DNA from: an uncultured Alcaligenaceae bacterium
GTDB lineage: Bacteria > Pseudomonadota > Gammaproteobacteria > Burkholderiales > Burkholderiaceae_B
Length of the DNA stretch: 42,203 nt
Assembly: GCA_937952975.1 (NCBI GenBank)
Contig: CALFXX010000106.1
Location: 1-42,203 of the forward strand
Direction of reading: 5' to 3'
Shown here: in pieces, positions 8,482 to 16,443 of the stretch
Layout: every line of letters begins with the position of its first letter
Position numbering within the stretch: position 1 is the stretch's first letter
Translations under genes and position numbers: made by a program
Notes under the pieces: model-generated
Told to the model about the DNA's origin: nothing
The model's input: only the letters and a program-made list of their open reading frames with translations
Database searches by the model: none

Positions 8482-9278
8482 GCACACGAATTGCCTTCAA
8501 AGACGTATCAGTGTCGTTTAACCAACTCAAGGTCGTTGAGAGGGTCAGTTTTGACGTCGCCGATCGAGAGTTTGTTTCGATCATCGGGCCCTCAGGCTGC
8601 GGTAAAACAACGATGATGAATATCGTTGCAGGTTTTGTGAAGCCTAACACCGGTACCGTCTTGCTTGACGGTAAACCGATTGAAGGCCCCGGCCCCGAGC
8701 GAGGTGTGATTTTTCAAGAATACGGTGTGTTTCCGTGGCTAACGGTGAAAGAGAACATAGGCTTTGGGTTGACACTCAACGCCAACCGCGTTGGGGCCAA
8801 AGAGCGCGAGGATATTTGTCAGCGCTATATGCAGTTGATGGGATTGAGTGACTTTGCTAACGCTTATCCCAAAACTCTATCGGGTGGTATGCGTCAGCGT
8901 TTAGCGATTGCGCGTGCGTATGCTGTAAAGCCTCAGTTTCTTTTAATGGATGAGCCGTTTGGTGCGTTGGATGCGCAGTCTCGTTCGGCGATGCAAGACT
9001 TATTGTTAGCGGCCTTGAGTGCCGAGCGCAAGACAGTAATGTTAATCACTCATTCAGTAGATGAGGCGATCTATTTATCATCTAAGATTATTGTGGTTAC
9101 AGCCCGGCCGAGTCGCATCAAAGAAATCATTACGGTACCTTTTGAGTATCCACGTGATGAAAGTATTCACGGTACCCAAGTTTTTTCTGACTTGCGCGCG
9201 CATATCCATGCGCTGGTGATGCAAGAGTATGCAGTACAACAAAAGCAATTAGTCAGCGGTCAGGTAGGCCGATCATAA
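8478..9278 (+). CDS. SsuB/TauB-type ABC transporter ATPase
   Basis: A 266-residue ATP-binding subunit. It contains Walker A GPSGCGKTT, Q-loop FQEYGVFPW, signature LSGGMRQR, Walker B FLLMDEPFGALD and the switch His in LITHSVDEA. The start is ATG 8478, which overlaps the permease stop as ATGA; a longer open frame upstream lies wholly inside the permease gene. The protein powers the permease encoded just upstream. The Q-loop and signature sequences match the nitrate/sulfonate/taurine importer ATPases. Confidence 0.93.
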   Translation: MSTRIAFKDVSVSFNQLKVVERVSFDVADREFVSIIGPSGCGKTTMMNIVAGFVKPNTGTVLLDGKPIEGPGPERGVIFQEYGVFPWLTVKENIGFGLTLNANRVGAKEREDICQRYMQLMGLSDFANAYPKTLSGGMRQRLAIARAYAVKPQFLLMDEPFGALDAQSRSAMQDLLLAALSAERKTVMLITHSVDEAIYLSSKIIVVTARPSRIKEIITVPFEYPRDESIHGTQVFSDLRAHIHALVMQEYAVQQKQLVSGQVGRS

Positions 9279-9311
9279 TTTTTCTAATCATACGTCCAAG
9301 CGAGGTGCATC

Positions 9312-10310
9312 ATGAATAGCAATCGTAGAAAATTGATCCAATCAAGTGGCGCTTTGGTGGGCTTGTCGACCATTGGTTTTCCCGCGCTTGGTCAGGCCCG
9401 CAGCAAAGTCAAAGTAGGCTATTTACATACCCCCGCAGTTGATGGACAGATCTGGACCGGTGAGCGTCTCGGTAGCTTTGCCAATAATGGCTTGGATATG
9501 GAGTTCGTTGAGTTCACGACTGGTCTAGAGTTGTTTCAGGCCATGGTTGGCGGTAGCCTCGATATGCTCTCTACAGGCGCCGTGGTATCAAATTTTCCAG
9601 CACGTGGGCAGGGTAAGGTGTTTTTGATCAACGATGTCGAGTTTGCAACGGCTCAATTGTGGGTGCGCGAAGACATGGGGATTAAGACGTTTGCTGATTT
9701 GAAGGGTAAAAAAATATCGACCACCACTGGTACGACCGCTCACGTGTTTTTGGATAATGCGTTGCGGGCAAATAACATTGATGCGGCATCCGTTGAGATT
9801 GTGAACCAGCGAATGGCTGAGGCTGTGACGTCGTTTATTTCGGGCGCGGTGCCTGCAGTGGCACTATGGGTACCCTTTGATATTACGGTTCGAAGCAAAG
9901 TGCCCGGTGCAAAGAAACTCGTGGATGCGTCTGCTTATTATCCTCAGGCGGCAATTGTTGGTGGCTGGGCAGCCCGAAACGACTACTACGCAAAAAACAA
10001 AGATATTTGTCAGCGTGTTATTAAAGGTTGGGCGCAGGCTAATGATGCTTTGATCAGCGACCCGACTGCGGTACAGGCTTTGCAAGAGGCAAAGTATAAA
10101 AATGTACCCTTGGCTGATTTTCAAGAGCAGTTCAAGGCGTCAAAATACTTTTCGTCCGCAGAGTGGAGCAAACTTTATGCCGATGGCACGGTGACTAAGT
10201 GGCTGCAACAGGTGACCGATTTCTTTATTAAGGCGGGCGGTATTCAAAATGCCGTACCCGCTTCAACATATTTTGATGCAAAGCTGTATTTAGAGACAAT
10301 AAAAGCGTAG
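9312..10310 (+). CDS. SsuA/NMT1-like periplasmic substrate-binding protein
   Basis: A 332-residue binding protein of the ABC-type nitrate/sulfonate/taurine or NMT1/THI5-like group. The N-terminus RRKLIQSSGALVGLSTIGF is a twin-arginine-like signal with probable cleavage at GQA. The mature part starts VKVGYLHTPAVDGQIW and has the expected FADLKGKKISTTTGTTAHVF segment. The ATG follows GAGGTG. It is the third gene of the transporter operon, 33 bases after the ATPase, and delivers the ligand to the permease. The ligand is unknown. Residues that bind sulfonate in SsuA or TauA cannot be identified with confidence by eye. Confidence 0.88.
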   Translation: MNSNRRKLIQSSGALVGLSTIGFPALGQARSKVKVGYLHTPAVDGQIWTGERLGSFANNGLDMEFVEFTTGLELFQAMVGGSLDMLSTGAVVSNFPARGQGKVFLINDVEFATAQLWVREDMGIKTFADLKGKKISTTTGTTAHVFLDNALRANNIDAASVEIVNQRMAEAVTSFISGAVPAVALWVPFDITVRSKVPGAKKLVDASAYYPQAAIVGGWAARNDYYAKNKDICQRVIKGWAQANDALISDPTAVQALQEAKYKNVPLADFQEQFKASKYFSSAEWSKLYADGTVTKWLQQVTDFFIKAGGIQNAVPASTYFDAKLYLETIKA

Positions 10311-10320
10311 AGCTAGGATT

Positions 10321-10343
10321 ATTGTGAGGTGAAAGCTCACGAT
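10321..10343 (+). other. Small intergenic hairpin between binding-protein and GMC genes
   Basis: ATTGTGAG (10321-10328) pairs with CTCACGAT (10336-10343), with one G-U pair and a seven-base loop. There is no following T-run, so it is not a clear terminator. It could set relative expression of the transporter and the downstream oxidoreductase, but this is speculative. Confidence 0.3.
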
Positions 10344-10383
10344 ATTGAGCGTTGTGTGGGGCGCGATTCCGCGGAGAGAAAAG

Positions 10384-11958
10384 ATGAACTTTGACTATAT
10401 TGTGGTTGGCGCGGGCTCTGCCGGTTGCCTGGTGACGAATCGTTTAATTCAGGCTGGGCACACGGTGCTGTTGCTTGAAGCTGGTGGTCCAGATAAAAAC
10501 TTTTGGATCCATTTGCCGATTGGTTACTTTAAAACCATGATGAACCCAAAGTATTCAAGACACTTTGATACAGAGCCCAGCGAGGGAACGGGTGGACGTA
10601 ATGTTGTTTGGCCACGCGGTCATGTGTTGGGAGGGTCGTCATCGATTAATGGTCTGATTTACATTCGCGGGCAACACGACGATTACAACGATTGGGCTAA
10701 GCAGGGCGCTACGGGATGGAACTACGACAATGTTTTGCCGTATTTCAAGCGCTCAGAAAATTATGCGGGCGGCGAAACACCATTTCATGGTGCGAAGGGC
10801 GAGCTAGGTGTTTCTGACCTGCGTAATGATCATCCGTATTGCGATGCCTGGCTTGAGGCTGCACAGCAATTTGGTTTACCAGCGAATAAAGATTTCAACG
10901 CTCAAACCGATTATGGCGTCGGTGCGTATCAGCTATCAATTAAAGACGGTTGGCGCTCATCTGGCGCGCGTGCGTTTTTACGCCCTGTGATGAGTAATCC
11001 AAAGCTCACGATCGTGACGCATGCGCAAGTATCGCGTGTGCTGTTTGAAGGTAACGTAGCCTGTGGTATCGAATGGATTGAAAACGGCGAGACGAAGCAA
11101 GCGCAGGCTGATCGCGAAGTATTGTTATGCGCCGGCGCACTGCAGTCGCCTCAATTGCTGCAGCTGTCAGGCGTTGGCCCTGCAGCGTTGTTGCAACATC
11201 ACGGTATCAAAGTGGTGGCTGACTCGCCTGAGGTGGGTGAAAACCTGCAAGATCATTATCAAGCGCGCGTGATCGTTAAGCTTAAAAAGAAGATGTCGAT
11301 CAATGATCAAGTGCGTAATCCATTTGAGCTTGCCAAAATGGGCTTGCAGTGGCTCTTTAATAATAGTGGCCCACTGACCGTGGGTGCTGGGCAAGTAGGG
11401 GGCCTGGCACGCACGAAGCATGCGCGCGATGAGCGTGCCGACGTGCAGTTTATTGTGATGCCTTTGTCGGTTGATAAACCAGGCGAGCCGTTGCATGATT
11501 ACTCTGGTTTTAGTGCGGCGGTATGCCAGTGTCGCCCAGATAGTCGTGGACGTTTATCGATTCGCTCAACCGATCCTTACGATCAACCCAAAATTGAGCC
11601 ACGCTATTTTTCAGCCGAACATGATCGTAAAGTGATTGTCGCTGGGCTTGAAATGCTGCGAGATATTTACGCTCAACCAGCGTTCAAAGACCTCTGGGAT
11701 GTCGAAACCATGCCCGGCGACGTTGATCTTTGGACCTTTGCCCAAACACGTGGAGGCACTGTCTATCACCCAAGCGGTACTTGCCGCATGAGTGATGACG
11801 GACATTCGCCAGTAGATTCACAATTGCGCGTGCGTGGCGTAGAGCGCTTGCGGGTCATTGACGCCTCAGTGATGCCTACTGTTGTGTCAGCCAACACCAA
11901 CGCAGCGACCTACATGATCGCTGAGCGTGGGGTTGAAATGGTGTTGAGTCGCAGCTAA
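10384..11958 (+). CDS. GMC-family FAD-dependent oxidoreductase (choline/alcohol dehydrogenase-like)
   Basis: A 524-residue flavoprotein of the glucose-methanol-choline family. The N-terminal FAD motif is VVGAGSAGCLVTNRL with LLLEAGG after it; the second GMC signature is VLGGSSSINGLIYIRG. The C-terminal catalytic His lies in YHPSGTCRM and the partner Asn in SANTNAATYMIAE. ATG 10384 follows GGAGAG; an upstream TTG at 10345 is less likely. It is the last gene of the SsuCBA-like operon. GMC enzymes oxidise primary or secondary alcohols to aldehydes or ketones, with electrons going to quinones or O2. Choline dehydrogenase is one possibility given the choline-sulfatase-like gene in the divergent operon, but no betaine aldehyde dehydrogenase is nearby. 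Confidence 0.9.
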   Translation: MNFDYIVVGAGSAGCLVTNRLIQAGHTVLLLEAGGPDKNFWIHLPIGYFKTMMNPKYSRHFDTEPSEGTGGRNVVWPRGHVLGGSSSINGLIYIRGQHDDYNDWAKQGATGWNYDNVLPYFKRSENYAGGETPFHGAKGELGVSDLRNDHPYCDAWLEAAQQFGLPANKDFNAQTDYGVGAYQLSIKDGWRSSGARAFLRPVMSNPKLTIVTHAQVSRVLFEGNVACGIEWIENGETKQAQADREVLLCAGALQSPQLLQLSGVGPAALLQHHGIKVVADSPEVGENLQDHYQARVIVKLKKKMSINDQVRNPFELAKMGLQWLFNNSGPLTVGAGQVGGLARTKHARDERADVQFIVMPLSVDKPGEPLHDYSGFSAAVCQCRPDSRGRLSIRSTDPYDQPKIEPRYFSAEHDRKVIVAGLEMLRDIYAQPAFKDLWDVETMPGDVDLWTFAQTRGGTVYHPSGTCRMSDDGHSPVDSQLRVRGVERLRVIDASVMPTVVSANTNAATYMIAERGVEMVLSRS

Positions 11959-12017
11959 CGAGATTTTGGTACGTCGCATCGCCCAGCTCGCAGCTGAAGG
12001 GTGTTTAGCCATCGCTA

Positions 12018-12046
12018 ACAGACCCCAGCTGCTGTTTGGGGTTTGT
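12018..12046. terminator. Bidirectional terminator-like hairpin
   Basis: ACAGACCCCA (12018-12027) pairs with TGGGGTTTGT (12037-12046), ten pairs including one G-U, with a nine-base loop. It lies between the convergent GMC gene and the YihU-like reductase gene. The T-run is poor, so the call rests on the stem and location. Confidence 0.55.
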
Positions 12047-12059
12047 GTATTCTTGAGTG

Positions 12060-12977
12060 TTAGCTTGGTTTCCAGCCCTTAGGCACGCGTGGCTTGTTGA
12101 TTTTTGAAACTTCGCAAATCACATCTGCGATCCCTGAAAAATCAATTGCGCCAAACTCGGCTGCGCGGGCCTGACTAAAAGATTCGTGCACAGCCGCCGC
12201 GACTGGCATGGGGACTTTGGCCGCATGTGCGGCGTTAACCACAAGCGATAAGTCTTTGTGGGCCAGATCAATCGTAAAGCCGGGTGTCGTGTCGCCCGCC
12301 AGGACTTTATTCGGAAAATTCATCCGCAGTTGACCATTGTTAGCCGAAGTGCCTAGCAACACTGCAAGTGTCTTGGTAATATCCAAACCAAAGCGCTGAG
12401 ATAACGCCAAAGCCTCGCCATTCACTTGAGTGAGCGTGATGGCAACGTAGTTATTGACCAACTTGGTTCTGCCGCCGGTGCCAACCGGACCGCAATGAAA
12501 CGTTGAGTTGCCCATAGCGTTCAGCAACGGTGTGACGGTTTTGAAGTCAGCGTCTGAAGCGCCCACCATAAACAAGCATTCAGCGCGATCAGCGTGCTCA
12601 GCCAAACGACCGACTGGAGCATCAACCATGGTCAGCCCGTGTTTGTTTGCTTCAGCACTCAGACGATCAGTCGCCAACGGATCGATCGTGCTCATGTCCA
12701 TCAAAATGGTCCCTTTCGCCGCATTTGCAAAAATACCATCCGCGCCATAAGACAGCTTTTCAACTTCAACTGAACTCGGCAACATCGTGATCACGATGTT
12801 GCAACTGCGGGCGATGTCGGCGACGCTTTGCCCTGCAGTCGCGCCTAGGGCGACGAGCTCAGCCACGGCCTGTTGATTCAGATCCAGTACGATCAGGTCA
12901 AAGCCTTTCTTTTGAAGGTGAGAGGCCATAGGCTTGCCCATACGGCCCAAGCCAATAAAGCCGATTTTTGTAGTCAT
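12060..12977 (-). CDS. Beta-hydroxyacid dehydrogenase, YihU/3-hydroxyisobutyrate dehydrogenase-like
   Basis: A 305-residue NAD(P)-dependent reductase. It has the N-terminal cofactor motif GFIGLGRMGKPMASHL, ITMLPSS after strand 4, the substrate motif DAPVGR (residues 119-124) where most relatives have DAPVSGG, and the catalytic Lys172 in TKLVNN. The GR variant and the run VLAGDTTPGFTIDLAHKDL resemble sulfolactaldehyde reductase YihU as I recall it. In YihU an Arg at this site, an Asn and a Ser contact the sulfonate; Arg124 and Asn175 are kept here, but the Ser position appears to be Ala179. An ordinary 3-hydroxyisobutyrate or tartronate semialdehyde reductase is the alternative. GGAGAC precedes the ATG. 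It diverges from a Bug receptor gene. Confidence 0.87.
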   Translation of the reverse strand: MTTKIGFIGLGRMGKPMASHLQKKGFDLIVLDLNQQAVAELVALGATAGQSVADIARSCNIVITMLPSSVEVEKLSYGADGIFANAAKGTILMDMSTIDPLATDRLSAEANKHGLTMVDAPVGRLAEHADRAECLFMVGASDADFKTVTPLLNAMGNSTFHCGPVGTGGRTKLVNNYVAITLTQVNGEALALSQRFGLDITKTLAVLLGTSANNGQLRMNFPNKVLAGDTTPGFTIDLAHKDLSLVVNAAHAAKVPMPVAAAVHESFSQARAAEFGAIDFSGIADVICEVSKINKPRVPKGWKPS

Positions 12978-12990
12978 TTTTTGTCTCCAG

Positions 12991-13019
12991 TTGAGAATGT
13001 GGCACTTTGCTAGTATAGA
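12991..13019 (+). promoter_or_regulatory. Sigma-70-type promoter upstream of the tandem Bug receptors
   Basis: TTGAGA (12991-12996), a 17-base spacer and TATAGA (13014-13019) are a close match to -35 and -10 elements. It lies about 45 bases before the start of the Bug receptor gene. No operator was recognised nearby. Confidence 0.6.
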
Positions 13020-13063
13020 CAGGTATATTTAGTTGTATTGAACCCCTCAATCAGGTGTGAGTG

Positions 13064-14017
13064 ATGCTGACCAGACGATTTTTTGTAATCTTCGCTTTAT
13101 TGGGATGTATGTTGTCACCCGTTCAGGCGCAGGATTACCCGTCTAAAACTATCCAACTAATTGTTCCTAATGGACCGGGCGGAGGGACTGATACGTTCGG
13201 TCGTGTGATTGCTCAGAGGTTGAGCGAGCGGCTCAACCAAAAGGTGATTGTTGATAACAAGCCGGGCGCACAAGCGGGAATTGGCACTGCGTTTGGTGCT
13301 CGAGCGGCCCCAGACGGCTACACTCTGACAGTTGCCTTGACTAGTTCTGTTGCGATCACTCCGTTCTTAATTCCTAATATTGAGTACGATCCAATAAACG
13401 ATTTTGTTGCAGTCGCTATTGGAGTGGATCAACCCTTTGTAGTTGTAACGAGCATGTCCTCTTCGTTTGATGATCTGCAAGGGCTCGTTGCCTTCGCGCA
13501 CAAAAAGAATGAACCTGTTAGTTTTGCGTCGACATCTTCCCAAACTGAACTCGTTGGAAGCTTGTTCGGACAAATCGCTCAGATAAAAGCCTTGAGCGTT
13601 CCCTATAAAAACGCGAGTACAGCAGTGATTGAGCTTGCACGTGGGGATGTCGATGTGATGGTTGCTAGCCTTCCTTCGGCCATGCCGTTAGTAAACGCGG
13701 GTAAGCTCAAAGCGATTGCTGTGACTGGTACTGAGCGTGTCCCTGCGCTCCCCAAGGTAAAAACTTCGTCTGAATCTGGGTTTCCGAAGTTTCTTGCCAG
13801 CAGCTGGTACGGTTTTCTTGCACCCAAAGGCACCCCAGAGAACGTGGTAAAAATATTAAATAGCCAAATTAATTTTGTCTTAGAGATGCCAGAGGTTCAA
13901 TCCACTCTGTTAAAGGCAGGGATGACAGTGACGACAAGCTCACCCGAAGCGTTCGCAGCTCGTATCAAGGCAGATTATGACGTGTGGGGCGAGGTTTTTC
14001 GCAGACAAAAAAAGTGA
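13064..14017 (+). CDS. Bug/TctC-family receptor, first of a tandem pair
   Basis: A 317-residue periplasmic receptor. A signal peptide (RRFFVIFALLGCMLSPVQAQ) is followed by DYPSKTIQLIVPNGPGGGTDTFGRV, VDNKPGAQAGIG and DGYTL, all family hallmarks. The usual HVPYKG loop is present as SVPYKNAS. ATG 13064 is chosen with AGG eight bases upstream; a GTG at 13061 adds one residue. It is followed after 100 bases by a second, clearly different Bug receptor and then a dehydrogenase, suggesting a small uptake and catabolism cluster. The ligand is unknown and no TctA/TctB genes are present. Confidence 0.9.
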   Translation: MLTRRFFVIFALLGCMLSPVQAQDYPSKTIQLIVPNGPGGGTDTFGRVIAQRLSERLNQKVIVDNKPGAQAGIGTAFGARAAPDGYTLTVALTSSVAITPFLIPNIEYDPINDFVAVAIGVDQPFVVVTSMSSSFDDLQGLVAFAHKKNEPVSFASTSSQTELVGSLFGQIAQIKALSVPYKNASTAVIELARGDVDVMVASLPSAMPLVNAGKLKAIAVTGTERVPALPKVKTSSESGFPKFLASSWYGFLAPKGTPENVVKILNSQINFVLEMPEVQSTLLKAGMTVTTSSPEAFAARIKADYDVWGEVFRRQKK

Positions 14018-14117
14018 ATAACTGACATGAAATGAACAGATCATTATTTGCAATATTATGGCTAGAGTTGATTTGTATCTAGGCATTTCACTAGACCCAG
14101 ATAATTAAAAAAACACC

Positions 14118-15095
14118 ATGACATCTCTTTCGCGTAACGCTCTTAAAGTTTTAATTTCGGCTTGTTTGTTTTTACCTTTGGCGCTGCAGGCACAAGAGAG
14201 TTACCCCAATCGCCCCATGCGCTTTGTGCTGGGCTTTCCGGCGGGCGGTGGCACTGACAGCATTTTGCGATCGCTTGCTGCAAAATTGGCTGAAAATTTG
14301 AATGTGTCAGTGATTGTTGAAAACAAACCAGGCGCTAATGCAAACATTGCTGGCGAGTACGTTTCAAATGCTGCGGCAGACGGGTATACATTTTTGTACA
14401 ACACGTCTTCATTGATTTTGAGCCCGCATCTGTACGCAAAATTAAATTACGACTACACGCGCCAGCTCACCCCCGTTGCCCTGACGGCGAACATCCCTTT
14501 CGTACTTGCGGCTCACCCGTCGTTGCCGGCGAAGAATGTGCAAGAGTTTGTGGCGTACCTCAAGAGCAATCCAGACAAACTGAACTATGCCTCTGCGGGT
14601 GAGGGTAACGTCACGCACTTGGCAACGGTACTTTTTTTGAATAGTTTAGGCGTGCAAGCGCGTCATATTCCTTATAAAGGTGAGGCGCCTGGTTTGATCG
14701 ATTTAGTCGGTGGGCAGGTGCAATTTATGCTTGGTAATTCAAATTCGCTTATCCCCTATATTCAACAACAAAAGCTCAATGGCCTGGCTGCTGCAAGTTT
14801 GAAACGTATGCCTTCAATTCCGTCTGTACCAACCTTGGCTGAGTCGGTGCTGCCCGGCATTGAGTATGGCGCATGGTCAGGGGTGATGGCTCCGGCTAAA
14901 ACATCGCCTGCCATTGTTGAAAAAATGAATCTTGCGTTGAATCAGGTTCTGCAAGATCCTGCCTTGCGTGAAAAAATTATTCAGTCTAGTGCCGAGGTGC
15001 GCGGCTCGACGGTGCAAGAGTATGCGATATTTTTACAGGCAGAGTCGCAGCGTTGGGGCAAAGCGATTACAGAGGCCGGTTTGAAGCCTGAATGA
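14118..15095 (+). CDS. Bug/TctC-family receptor, second of a tandem pair
   Basis: A 325-residue receptor with a signal peptide ending LALQAQ-ESYP. It shows FVLGFPAGGGTDSILRSLA, VENKPGANANIAGEYV, AADGYTFLYN and HIPYKGEAPGLIDLVGGQV. The ligand-contacting loops differ from the preceding receptor, so this is a related protein with its own ligand rather than a recent duplicate. The ATG has only a weak ribosome binding site. The next gene, 125 bases downstream, is a beta-decarboxylating dehydrogenase. A C4 or hydroxy dicarboxylate ligand would fit that neighbour, but this is inference. Confidence 0.9.
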   Translation: MTSLSRNALKVLISACLFLPLALQAQESYPNRPMRFVLGFPAGGGTDSILRSLAAKLAENLNVSVIVENKPGANANIAGEYVSNAAADGYTFLYNTSSLILSPHLYAKLNYDYTRQLTPVALTANIPFVLAAHPSLPAKNVQEFVAYLKSNPDKLNYASAGEGNVTHLATVLFLNSLGVQARHIPYKGEAPGLIDLVGGQVQFMLGNSNSLIPYIQQQKLNGLAAASLKRMPSIPSVPTLAESVLPGIEYGAWSGVMAPAKTSPAIVEKMNLALNQVLQDPALREKIIQSSAEVRGSTVQEYAIFLQAESQRWGKAITEAGLKPE

Positions 15096-15220
15096 TTTAC
15101 ATTTCAAGACATACGCGAAAATCCCGCTGTGCATGAAGCGGATGAACGGTAACTCGATCTCAAAAGCCTCAAGAGTTTGAAATCTTTTTATTTGTAGACA
15201 CTGAAGCGAATCTAACAAAC

Positions 15221-16306
15221 ATGAAAAAAACATATCAAATTGCAGTACTCCCAGGCGATGGCATTGGCCAAGAAGTCATGTCGGCGTCGCTGGCCGTATT
15301 AGAGGCTGTGCAACAGAAAATTGGTGTTCAGTTTGATGCACGCACCTACCCAGCAGGTGCGCAACATTATTTGGATTCGGGTGAGTCGTTGCCGGAGTCA
15401 ACGTTGGCGGCCTGTCGGGCCGCTGATGCGATTTTGTTTGGGGCGATGGGGTTGCCTCATGTCAGGGGCGCGGATGGCACAGAGATTATTCCGCAGCTTG
15501 ATATTCGCTTTGCCTTAGATCTGTATGCAGGCGTTCGTCCGATCAGAACGTTTCCAGGGCTACCGGTGCCTTTAGCAAACCCCCTCGCTAGCAAAATCGA
15601 TCTAGTATTGATTCGAGAAAACACAGAGGGGCTGTTTTACTCGCGTGGGCGTGGCCGCGCTGAGGGTGATGAGGCGGTGTACGACACCATGAAAATCACG
15701 CGCACCGGTACAACGCGTGTGTGCGACTTCGCTTTCAAGTTAGCCGAGTTGCGCAAAAAAACTGGCCGACCTGGCCATGTGACGAGCGTCGATAAAGCCA
15801 ATGTTTTTCAGTCGATGGCATTCTGGCGCACAATTTTTGAGTCATGCGCCAAACGCTATCCCAGCATCACAACGGATAGTGCTTATGTTGATGCAATGGC
15901 TTTAAATTTAGTGCTCAAGCCTTGGACTTACGATGTCTTGGTCACTGAAAATATGTTTGGCGACATTTTGTCTGACTTGATCGCAGGCTTAGTGGGTGGC
16001 ATGGGCATGGCGCCCTCGGGTGATATTGGTGATCATCACGGTTTGTTTCAGCCGGCTCACGGAACTGCCCCCGACATTGCTGGCAAAGGCATTGCCAACC
16101 CAACGGCGATGATTTTGTCGGTCGCGATGATGCTCGAGTGGCTCAGCGATCGCCATGATGATCCGCGTCTGCAAGATGGAGCACTTGCGATTCAGCGTGC
16201 TGTTGAAATTTCATTTGCCAATAACATTGTTCGGCCTGCTGAATTTGGCGGAAAAAGTAATACGGCTGAGATCACAAAGGCGATCATCTCAAACCTTCAG
16301 GCGTAG
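15221..16306 (+). CDS. Isopropylmalate/isocitrate/tartrate dehydrogenase-family enzyme
   Basis: A 361-residue metal- and NAD-dependent beta-decarboxylating dehydrogenase. The N-terminus VLPGDGIGQEVM, the Arg-containing GVRPIRTFPG, RENTEGLFYSRGRG (with the catalytic Tyr region), SVDKANVFQ (catalytic Lys), and VDAMALNLV plus FGDILSDL (metal Asp residues) are all present. PAHGTAPDIAGKGIANP is the adenine-binding region and fits NAD rather than NADP. RENTEG rather than the RELTGG of LeuB argues against leucine biosynthesis and for a tartrate dehydrogenase, homoisocitrate or similar role. It follows two Bug receptors on the same strand, so it may act on an imported 2-hydroxy diacid. Confidence 0.85.
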   Translation: MKKTYQIAVLPGDGIGQEVMSASLAVLEAVQQKIGVQFDARTYPAGAQHYLDSGESLPESTLAACRAADAILFGAMGLPHVRGADGTEIIPQLDIRFALDLYAGVRPIRTFPGLPVPLANPLASKIDLVLIRENTEGLFYSRGRGRAEGDEAVYDTMKITRTGTTRVCDFAFKLAELRKKTGRPGHVTSVDKANVFQSMAFWRTIFESCAKRYPSITTDSAYVDAMALNLVLKPWTYDVLVTENMFGDILSDLIAGLVGGMGMAPSGDIGDHHGLFQPAHGTAPDIAGKGIANPTAMILSVAMMLEWLSDRHDDPRLQDGALAIQRAVEISFANNIVRPAEFGGKSNTAEITKAIISNLQA

Positions 16307-16443
16307 TGCGATGACCTAGGCTAAGGGGCTAGGGCATCCGAGCCCGGCCACTCTTTGAAATCGGGGTAACATAGCCGGTATCGTGCATTTATTAATCATT
16401 CAATATCAATGATTTAGCAGCACACTCCTTCTCAAAGCCGCAT

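Noticed and set aside
3047..11958. A choline-O-sulfate to betaine pathway (betC plus betA)
   Set aside because: The sulfatase and GMC enzyme resemble BetC and BetA, but no betaine aldehyde dehydrogenase, BetI or choline binding protein is present and the sulfatase substrate loop differs. I kept only family-level names.
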